Positions 10,701 to 16,468 of a stretch of 64,000 bases of DNA are shown one piece after another; positions within the stretch are counted from its first letter, which is position 1, and the number at the start of each line of letters is the position of its first letter. The position numbers and the translations under genes were made by a program. Source of the stretch: Lysinibacillus louembei (GTDB lineage Bacteria; Bacillota; Bacilli; Bacillales_A; Planococcaceae); the NCBI RefSeq assembly GCF_033880585.1, contig NZ_CP137624.1, positions 2,038,001 to 2,102,000 on the forward strand, given 5' to 3'. A model generated the notes under the pieces. That model made no database searches, was not told the DNA's origin, and worked only from the letters and a program-made list of their open reading frames with translations.

Positions 10701-12109
10701 TTGCTGCAAAGGTAGAGCCATTGAGTGCTGTGGAGCAAAAAAAGGAAGCTTTGCAATCTTTAAAAGGCAGTATTCAGACATTAATTGCGCAATATGAAGG
10801 GGAGTTGCCAGCACGCACTGCTTCGATTGAAGAGCTACAGCAAGAGTTACAGATTGATTTTGAACGCTATGAGCAGAAGCTTACTTATACGAAAAGTGAA
10901 TATACGCGTATAAATAAGCAGGCAAAAAATTTAGCGCTAGCTGAGGGGCAGTCAAAGGATAGTTATTTCCGCCATCAGCTCAATAAAATTAAGCAAATTC
11001 CATCACTATCTACTGAGCAGCAAATAGCCTTTTTATATGAATATGAAAAAGAGCTAAAGCAAATTTTCGTAAAGCTAGATACCAATTTGAAGGAGCTGCA
11101 AAGTCAGCAGCAAATGATGGATAAGGAAAAGCAGCAATTCCGCCAGTTTTGTACTACTTTGCAAGATCACAAGCTAAGTAAAGTGACGATGGATGGCATT
11201 GAAAATCATCATACGTACAAAGCAATAATGGAGCATCAACAGCTTATCAATCAAACGATTCAGCAGGCAATTCATCTTGCTGATGCAGCGATTCAAGAGT
11301 ATGACAAAGACCAGCAGCAAATTATTCAATATGCCGTACAGCAGCTTGTTAGAATCCGACATAATTTATTGGAAATTCCTAAAAAGACGCGTATTCGAAC
11401 AGAGAACGAAACAAAGTATATGTATCAATTTATTATTCCTGAGTGGGAGGAGCATGAGGCAAAGGATGCGATTCGCGATTATATTAACTGGATCTTAACA
11501 ACGCTTGAGCAAGATAAATACCGCGATGAGTATGGTAATGAGGATGTAGCGAGCATCCGCAAATTTTTAGAAAAACATTTGCAAACAGTGCCGTTGCTAC
11601 ACCAAGTGCTTGGCAATAAAAAAATGCAAGTAAAATGCCGCAAAGTAGAAAGCGAGCGCCAAATCTCTTCTAACTTCTATAGCTGGGAGCAGTCCAATAA
11701 ATGGTCAGGCGGGGAAAGCTGGAGCAAAAACATGGCCCTGTATTTAGGTATTTTGAAATTTATCGCAGAAAAGTCAGGCGGCCCAATGAATACGAAACGT
11801 AATCGCGCGCTCATACTCGATAATCCTTTCGGCAAAGCATCGAGCGATCATGTATTAAGCCCTGTATTTTATATCGCCGAGCAGCTCGGTTTCCAAATGA
11901 TTGCACTAACTGCCCATGCGGAAGGCAAGTACATCGCTGACTACTTTCCAGTCGTTTACAGCTGCCGACTTCGCTCAGTACGCAACGCATCACATCAAGT
12001 GGTTCAAAAAGAGCAGCAGCTAAACAAAGCCTTCTTTGCCGACAATCAGCCAGAGGCACTGCATTATGTTGGTGAGAGGAAGCAGATGACGTTGTTTGAG
12101 GATGAGTAA
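7703..12109 (+). CDS. jetC: Wadjet system protein JetC (MukB/SMC-like ATPase)
   Basis: This 1468-residue SMC-like ATPase is the motor of the Wadjet complex and is thought to extrude DNA loops. Walker A is ENGGGKTV (residues 38-45), the ABC signature is WSGGESWSKNMALYL (about 1332) and Walker B is ALILDNPFGKAS (about 1367). Between the head halves lie two long coiled-coil arms rich in Gln, Glu and Lys, with a compact hinge-like segment near residues 630-720. The start follows GAAGGAGGAAG. With JetA, JetB and JetD it makes a full, apparently intact system; all key motifs are present. Confidence 0.9.
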   Translation: MPTITKIRFANVIYEQGSKRYHDETFQFNTHNGAILLENGGGKTVFIQAAMQAIIPHATVANRQIKETFYLEEGPAHIAIEWLLNERPRQYVVTAVTLYTKNNKVESLRYVYEYGEGDKHAIDAIPFTKREAGMQYPASKDDMQLYFQGIVQQTPMRAKLFPQSIKAFTDYLESNYFIIREEWENMVVMNSAEGGIEKVFEECKGTQELFDRLLIPSVENADKHFNPLSMADQFEKQRSNLKKYKEFNEKKIEYYAMQERMEQYVHKFRVYNDALVNYREQQQQAVAYVHYLQQQREQAEKDVKLIEEQLADLKNVQQQLVQRQQALTIYKEQDKQRQLQEELIVAEEKFNQIESKLKVRQLDKASLEYAIDAEKLKQAEETIAHARVLLQQENEKEDIDDLQNELELYKGQWLYLLEVKKEKLQNKLAATTRDIQKLKNEELEITSNLEKTREDMQEASKRVTKNDTLIQEKSKQLTQLKRKLVAHENEQVEDLLKQWIGRATQLEQTSHEHEKHLKVLEQQAVEQQQMSKLLVEKQVDLEKKISVLDHQLQSFEEEEASVKARLQTILHQMSMTARIYDRAMSYTNQLQEKITQLQADHAEKLVVERKARRYLDDYGGQSQFFAEPYLAEQIQHWSQFTHIQTGVDYLQSLEEAIDVQHIAYPFWAITLITTANERQALIDKVHVLADKLTTPIVVLTREEAKQLVQGEPFDEAWIAPLFWREHVDKSAFLQWKQSATAEASFVEKERKEIEKKLSDVEQAYTTLTTFLEKYPYEHFKQLNEQHFEAKEAHSKAAYDLRQVEQKIAETETTKKQIEQLLQQEKEELRNLNFERIPNAQEYQHVHKQIEPLQAQRKIDEVEVTRLVQVVQQLSQNKDNLQQQWLDMTSEKLNIEHSIMHEIEQHEIYQQRAALTARATTLSEHALKLEVTRIEEALKKMSATIQQLQERIDTHEKLVRDYRDSLERKLAEHPALDKQIALPVQPEGMLKQLQQEMNRLIAAKVEPLSAVEQKKEALQSLKGSIQTLIAQYEGELPARTASIEELQQELQIDFERYEQKLTYTKSEYTRINKQAKNLALAEGQSKDSYFRHQLNKIKQIPSLSTEQQIAFLYEYEKELKQIFVKLDTNLKELQSQQQMMDKEKQQFRQFCTTLQDHKLSKVTMDGIENHHTYKAIMEHQQLINQTIQQAIHLADAAIQEYDKDQQQIIQYAVQQLVRIRHNLLEIPKKTRIRTENETKYMYQFIIPEWEEHEAKDAIRDYINWILTTLEQDKYRDEYGNEDVASIRKFLEKHLQTVPLLHQVLGNKKMQVKCRKVESERQISSNFYSWEQSNKWSGGESWSKNMALYLGILKFIAEKSGGPMNTKRNRALILDNPFGKASSDHVLSPVFYIAEQLGFQMIALTAHAEGKYIADYFPVVYSCRLRSVRNASHQVVQKEQQLNKAFFADNQPEALHYVGERKQMTLFEDE

Positions 12110-12211
12110 GTATGTTTAATCATTTTACTTCCCAATATTTGATTGAGTATAAAATAGTTTTGGTTAATAATAAACTAATTGATAGCTAAATCAAGAAAGG
12201 TATGATTGAAA

Positions 12212-12630
12212 ATGCTTTCTTTAGAAGGGTACATTTCAAAAAGAAAAATAGAAGATAAGATAAATGAGTATGACATTGATTCTAGAAATGAAAATATACG
12301 CATTTGCGTGAATTATATTTTTGAATATTTTAATCAATACTTAAATACTGAAGAAATAGGCCAAAGGATTGGAGTAAATATAGAATAAATATTTGGATTT
12401 TTGCTTTTAATTATTTATCTCGTTTTTTTGATAATGATAGTTTATGGCCAGCACAACATAGGATTAAAAGTAATGAAATAGGCATAAATTATTTTTATGA
12501 TTATAAGCAAAAAAATAATCTTTTTAATTTAAATACACTTTACAGTAAAATTTCAAACAAATCTTTTGTTCAAGGTAAACAGCAATACATTGAAATAATT
12601 TTCATGTATATTTGGCTTCATAATATATGA
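12212..12630 (+). pseudogene. Decayed gene of unknown function
   Basis: The first part reads 58 codons from an ATG at 12212 to a stop at 12388. From about 12360 the next frame continues with protein-like sequence (DWSKYRINIWIF, then FDNDSLWPAQHRIK) to a stop at 12628-12630. Joining the two at the GGCC near 12360 gives a protein of about 140 residues. I do not recognise the family. It lies between Wadjet and the ATPase-nuclease pair and may be a lost accessory gene, or a small gene hit by a sequencing error. Confidence 0.5.
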
Positions 12631-12732
12631 GGAGATGAAGATAATTATTGGGAACAATATAGCGCCATAAATCTTTAACATAGGATTTAAAACAAGCTGA
12701 ATAAATGCTCAAAATGTAAGGGAGTGAAATGA

Positions 12733-13731
12733 ATGCCAATCCAATCAGCACATCTTCAAAATTTTACAGTGTTTGAAGATATGCAAGTGCAGTTTTCAAA
12801 AGGGATTAATGTGATTGTTGGAACAAATGGAACAGGAAAAACACATTTGATGAAGGTAATGTATGGGATTTGCGAAGAAATAAGTTCCAGCCAAGAGGAT
12901 GAAGTAATGGATATTGCTCTAAGTTATTTTTCTGTGGAATCTCTACAATTAGTTAAAGTAAATGCCCAACAAGCAATCGTTAGTGTAGTTCTTACTGATG
13001 AAAATTCAGCAACTTATGAAATTGATAATTCACAAAAACGTAGCAAGAATACGTTGGACGGTTTTAATTTCCATTTAGATTTTAATGTGAAATCAATCTT
13101 CATCCCTGCAAAGGAAATGCTGTCCCATTCCAAAGGTCTTTTGGCACTTTATAATAAATATAAAATACCTTTTGATAAGACGTATGTTGATATTGTTATT
13201 AATGCTGAATTGCCTGAAGCTCGTAATATGTCTAAGTTAAATGATGCTCTATTACAAACCATTTCCAAAGTTATTGGTGGGGAAGTGCTACATGAAAACG
13301 GCGTATTTTACATTAAAAAAGCGAATGGGGCGAAAATTGAATTTCCTGTAGAAGCAGAAGGATTACGTAAGTTTGGTTTATTGTGGAAGCTAATAAAAAA
13401 TGGCTTACTTGAAAAGGATACAGTGCTTTTTTGGGATGAACCTGAAGCAAATATCAACCCAGAGCTTATGCCCATTTTAGTTGAATTAATGTTAGAGCTT
13501 GAACGAAAAGGCGTGCAGTTATTCATTGCGACACATAGTTATAACTTAGCAAAATATCTTGAAATTAAGCGGAGAAAAGAAGAACAAGTGCTATTCCACC
13601 ATTTACATCAAACTGAGCAAGGGGTACAAGTAGACAGTAGTGTTTATTTTGGCGAATTGGAAGATAATCCAATTATAGAAGCAGATACAAAATTATTGGA
13701 TGAAGTCATTGAGGGAAATTTCGATGACTAA
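12733..13731 (+). CDS. AAA family ATPase of an ATPase-nuclease pair
   Basis: The 332-residue protein is an ABC/RecF-like AAA ATPase of the kind common in defence loci. Walker A is GTNGTGKT (residues 30-37). A degenerate signature region follows (EAEGLRKFGLLWKL, about 210-222), then Walker B VLFWDEPEANINPE (about 232-245) and the switch motif FIATHS (about 262). No Toprim domain of the OLD type follows, so any nuclease activity must come from a partner. The next gene overlaps its stop by 8 bases and encodes a nuclease-like protein. It starts behind AAGGGAGTG. Confidence 0.8.
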   Translation: MPIQSAHLQNFTVFEDMQVQFSKGINVIVGTNGTGKTHLMKVMYGICEEISSSQEDEVMDIALSYFSVESLQLVKVNAQQAIVSVVLTDENSATYEIDNSQKRSKNTLDGFNFHLDFNVKSIFIPAKEMLSHSKGLLALYNKYKIPFDKTYVDIVINAELPEARNMSKLNDALLQTISKVIGGEVLHENGVFYIKKANGAKIEFPVEAEGLRKFGLLWKLIKNGLLEKDTVLFWDEPEANINPELMPILVELMLELERKGVQLFIATHSYNLAKYLEIKRRKEEQVLFHHLHQTEQGVQVDSSVYFGELEDNPIIEADTKLLDEVIEGNFDD

Positions 13732-14260
13732 TTGTAAAATCGTTGTGGAAGAGAATGGACGCTTTCAGTTTGACTTTTCAGCACTTGATTATGTATGGCA
13801 ATTTCACGATAGTGTTGTGAAAACAATGCTAAGCGATGTTGATTTTATTACTGAAACTGCACAAGAGGTTGTTTTTATTGAGTATAAAAATGCTAATATT
13901 AAGAATGCAGTAAATCCAGATGCAATGCTACAAAAGATAAAGCATGAAACATTTTATTCTAAAATAGCACGCAAATTTTATGATAGTTTATTGTTATTTT
14001 GGGCATGTAAAGGAAATGAAAAAGAGCTTCCAATTACATTTGTATTAATTATTGAACATCCTATTTTAGACAAAAAGCTACGAAGACAATTGAAGTTGAA
14101 AATTGAAAAACAATTGCCATTACAGTTGAATGTTCCAATGATTGCAAGACAAATGATATCAAGCTTTGAAGTATTGAGCTTGGATGAATGGCAGGAGCGA
14201 TTTCCACAGATTGTAGTTAGAGAAGTTATACCAATAGATGAAACTCCTACTCAGTTTTGA
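13724..14260 (+). CDS. Small PD-(D/E)XK-like protein coupled to the AAA ATPase
   Basis: The 178-residue product contains SDVDFI followed by VVFIEYKNAN, giving D38/D40, E53 and K55. This is the D...ExK spacing of a PD-(D/E)XK nuclease core. Later segments (ITFVLIIEH and the Lys-rich KLRRQLKLKIEK helix) fit the rest of such a fold. I chose the ATG at 13724 because of GAGGGA eight bases upstream and the ATGACTAA overlap with the ATPase stop, which implies coupled translation. A hairpin terminator closes the pair. Together they look like a two-gene defence or restriction-like module that I cannot match to a named system. Confidence 0.6.
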   Translation: MTNCKIVVEENGRFQFDFSALDYVWQFHDSVVKTMLSDVDFITETAQEVVFIEYKNANIKNAVNPDAMLQKIKHETFYSKIARKFYDSLLLFWACKGNEKELPITFVLIIEHPILDKKLRRQLKLKIEKQLPLQLNVPMIARQMISSFEVLSLDEWQERFPQIVVREVIPIDETPTQF

Positions 14261-14275
14261 GGTAGGAGTTTTTTA
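14241..14275 (+). terminator. Terminator after the ATPase-nuclease pair
   Basis: Ten-base arms (14241-14250 and 14262-14271) pair perfectly and are followed by a T-run. The stop codon of the nuclease-like gene lies in the loop. Confidence 0.85.
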
Positions 14276-14284
14276 TTTAATGCA

Positions 14285-14547
14285 TATGACCGTAAATCGT
14301 GTGAAGGATTATTTGAAAAGCTAGTATTATCGAAATTTATTGTTGCCGGAAAATATGATAAGGAAAAAAACGTATTCATTTAAATACTGTCGCAGCAGAC
14401 GAGTTTTATACGTATTATGATGGCGTGATTTATAACATCTTGTATTCAGGTGATGTGGACGAGGAAGAAATGGTTACATTTGTACGGGATTTTATAGTGC
14501 AAAATACGATTCAAGAGCTTAATTTTGAGAGGAAATATGAAGGCTAG
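14285..14547 (+). pseudogene. Decayed small gene of unknown function
   Basis: Protein-like sequence without a start (YDRKSCEGLFEKLVLSKF) runs to a stop near 14383. It continues one frame away as NTVAADEFYTYYDGVIYNILY to the stop at 14545. The break falls at a run of seven A near 14367; eight would restore the frame. No start codon or ribosome site precedes it, so the 5' end is also missing. The family is not recognised. Confidence 0.5.
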
Positions 14548-14553
14548 GGTTCG

Positions 14554-14810
14554 ATGATGTGGGTTCTTGCTGTGGTAGGCATCCTTTTAGTATGTTTTAT
14601 CATAGTGCTTTTTTATATTGCAAATTTAAAAGAAAAAAGTAAAGGTACTAATATTTGGTCTTGGTTCATTATTTATCATTACGCCATTAATCAGTGGTGC
14701 AATCGCTATGATGGCTAATGTTTGTTCTTGTGCTGCCAATCGGCATTGTAACTTCTTTGCTCATTACGATTTATGGTATTGTCCGCTTCAGAAAGGATAG
14801 AAAAAGTTAA
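14554..14810 (+). pseudogene. Decayed small membrane protein gene
   Basis: The first frame starts at ATG 14554 with a clear membrane segment (VLAVVGILLVCFIIVLFYI). A second hydrophobic segment is split over other frames (ITPLISGAIAMMANV, then LPIGIVTSLLITIYGIVRF) and ends at 14810. At least two indels are needed to join them. The intact protein would have about 85 residues and two or three membrane segments. Unknown function. Confidence 0.5.
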
Positions 14811-14828
14811 ATCAAATCCATATAAAAC

Positions 14829-14857
14829 TTGTAGGATAAGAAGGGTTATGCTACAAT
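14829..14857 (+). promoter_or_regulatory. Sigma-A type promoter of the SAM riboswitch transcript
   Basis: TTGTAG (14829-14834) and TACAAT (14852-14857) are 17 bases apart. They lie just upstream of the riboswitch aptamer. Confidence 0.6.
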
Positions 14858-14873
14858 CAACATAATTTCATAG

Positions 14874-15028
14874 CTTATCAAGAGAGATTGAGGGATTTGG
14901 CCCGATGACATCTCAGCAACCAGCTATTTGCTAGTATGGTGCTAAATCCAATAGGCGATTGCCTTAAAGATGAGTGGAATACGATTATATGGCAATCGAA
15001 GCTCTCTTTATAAAAAGGGGGCTTTTTT
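14874..15028 (+). promoter_or_regulatory. SAM-I (S-box) riboswitch with terminator
   Basis: The aptamer (14874-14974) has the conserved S-box blocks in order: CTTATCAAGAGAG, GAGGGATTTGGCCCGATGA, CAGCAACC, GGTGCTAAATCC and AAAGATGAG. The outer P1 helix pairs CTTATC with GATGAG. A terminator hairpin with a T-run lies at about 14998-15028. The segment at 14991-14998 (GGCAATCG) can pair with CGATTGCC at 14956-14963, a possible antiterminator. The class is certain by sequence. It should turn the downstream cyclase-family gene off when S-adenosylmethionine is plentiful. Confidence 0.92.
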
Positions 15029-15055
15029 ACATTTTACAGAAAGCAGGGATGGACG

Positions 15056-15793
15056 ATGACGAATGATTTATTACAGGCAGTTGAGCTATTAAAGAGTAAG
15101 AAATGGGTGGATTTAACGCATACATTTGGGCCGGATTCTCCGCATTTCTTTATGTTTGAGGATGCTAAGTTTGAAACGTTATTTTCACATGATGACGGCT
15201 TTTTTGCACAGCAGTTTTCATTTCCAGGGCAATATGGGACACATATTGATCCGCCGATTCATTTCGTGCGTGATGCGCGCTATTTAGATGAATTAGATTT
15301 AAAGGAGCTTGTGCTGCCACTTGTTGTCATTGATAAATCGCAAGAGGCAGAGGTGGACAATGATTTTACTTTAAGCGTTGAGGATATTTTGGCATTTGAG
15401 GCGGAGTATGGTGAAATTGAGGCAGGTACATTTGTAGCGCTGCGTACGGATTGGAGCAAGCGTTGGCCTGATAAAGAGGCATTCAATAATAAGGATGAAG
15501 AAGGCAATAACCATATTCCAGGCTGGGGCTTTGAGGCATTGCAATTTTTATTTAAAGAGCGCAAGGTGAGGGCAGTTGGGCATGAAACATTCGATACGGA
15601 TTCCGCAGCAGATTTCCGCAAAAATGGCAATCTTCAAGGAGAATATTTCGTGCTGGAGCAGGATACGTATCAAATCGAGCTATTAACGAACTTAGATCAA
15701 TTGCCAGCGAAAGGGGCAGTCATTTTTAATATTGTGCCAAAGCCTGAAAAAGCATCTGGCTTCCCTGTGCGCTCGTTTGCGATTTTGCCATAA
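15056..15793 (+). CDS. Cyclase family metal-dependent hydrolase (PF04199 type) under SAM control
   Basis: The 245-residue protein belongs to the kynurenine formamidase/cyclase family of metal-dependent hydrolases. The family's metal-binding motif is seen as GTHIDPPIHF near residues 63-72, and a second conserved His-containing stretch is VGHETFDTDS near 179. Family members hydrolyse amides, lactones or isatin-like rings. A SAM-I riboswitch directly upstream indicates a role in sulfur amino acid or methionine metabolism, so it is unlikely to be the kynurenine enzyme, which is encoded separately at the end of the window. The substrate is unknown. It starts at ATG 15056 and is followed by its own terminator. 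Confidence 0.8.
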   Translation: MTNDLLQAVELLKSKKWVDLTHTFGPDSPHFFMFEDAKFETLFSHDDGFFAQQFSFPGQYGTHIDPPIHFVRDARYLDELDLKELVLPLVVIDKSQEAEVDNDFTLSVEDILAFEAEYGEIEAGTFVALRTDWSKRWPDKEAFNNKDEEGNNHIPGWGFEALQFLFKERKVRAVGHETFDTDSAADFRKNGNLQGEYFVLEQDTYQIELLTNLDQLPAKGAVIFNIVPKPEKASGFPVRSFAILP

Positions 15794-15812
15794 ATAGGAT
15801 AGTAATAATAAA

Positions 15813-15846
15813 AAAACGCATGAAATGACAGGATTTCATGCGTTTT
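15813..15846 (+). terminator. Terminator after the cyclase-family gene
   Basis: Fourteen-base arms (15813-15826, 15833-15846) pair perfectly around a six-base loop. The right arm ends in TTTT. It can act on both strands. Confidence 0.8.
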
Positions 15847-16058
15847 GCATTATTTTTCTATATAAAAGAAACCATATACCAGATTAAAGAGTGCCCTTTG
15901 TAAAGGACATTTTGAAAAAAAATAGGCAACTTGTTGAAGCTGCTGTCTGTATTTTACAGGTGGCAACTTTTTTAAATTCCATTGGTCTCGGTAATGATTG
16001 TAATACGTCATATACCTCTTCATTTCTCGTTTTGCTTCTTCTCATGTTTCGCACTCAT

Positions 16059-16351
16059 TTAGATTTGTTTCTCAAATTTTAAGTTTGTTTCGATTGTGAT
16101 TTCTTCTTCAACATCTGCTTTTCGATAAGCATTACGCCAACGTTTCGCTGAAGAGGCGATTCGCTCTAAACCAACTAAATCAACGTCAAAACCTGCCGCT
16201 TCAAAAATTTCTCTTGGCAATCTCCCATTTTCATTTTTCACAATAAAATGGTGTTTAAATTCATTTGTATAGGTAATTACTTTTTCACTCACTGCCTGCA
16301 CATGAGGATTACATTTCAATTGTTCTTGTTCTGTAAAGTATTTTTTGTCAT
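16059..16351 (-). pseudogene. IS3-type transposase orfA (HTH protein), frameshifted and truncated
   Basis: The longest frame gives 86 residues (from ATG 16319) with LPREIFEAAGFD and RWRNAY, typical of the HTH subunit of IS150-like IS3 elements. The natural start is probably the ATG at 16351. Its frame (MTKK-YFTEQEQLK expected) is broken by a run of six A at 16341-16346 where seven are needed. The C-terminal part is lost in the internal deletion. Confidence 0.65.
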
Positions 16352-16397
16352 TTCAATTCGCTCCGCCATCTTTTTTCTCATTATAAACAAAAATACC

Positions 16398-16440
16398 CAA
16401 TAAGATAGACTTTTTCAAAGTGTCTATCTTATTGGGTACA
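16398..16440. repeat. Subterminal hairpin of the IS3-type end
   Basis: Two long arms (TACCCAATAAGATAGAC and its complement) pair almost perfectly around a short T-rich loop at the element's terminus. Such hairpins may shield a transposase gene from outside transcription. It also lies just beyond the 3' end of the SLH-repeat gene and could help end that transcript's neighbours. Confidence 0.7.
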
Positions 16441-16468
16441 GTTTAATCCTTTCAATTTTTTTCTTTTG

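Larger units (their letters stand above)
15892..16440 (-). mobile_element. Internally deleted IS3-type element with both ends
   Basis: The two ends match an imperfect inverted repeat: TG(TA)CCC, nine variable bases, GACA, then TTTGAAAAA. The right end (about 16440, reading leftward) begins TGTACCCAATAAGATAGACA. The left end begins near 15892 and has a related sequence. Only a fragment of the HTH protein (orfA) remains, and the catalytic orfB is missing. At about 0.55 kb it is roughly a third of the usual length for the family. A second copy of the left end stands alone at 19264. Confidence 0.7.

Noticed and set aside
7703-12109. JetC as a chromosomal SMC or SbcC protein
   Set aside because: The ENGGGKT head motif, the jetD/A/B neighbours and overlaps fit Wadjet, and housekeeping smc lies in a different gene context.
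15056-15793. Naming the SAM-controlled hydrolase as kynB
   Set aside because: A clear kynB follows kynU at 63684, and the SAM riboswitch does not fit tryptophan catabolism.
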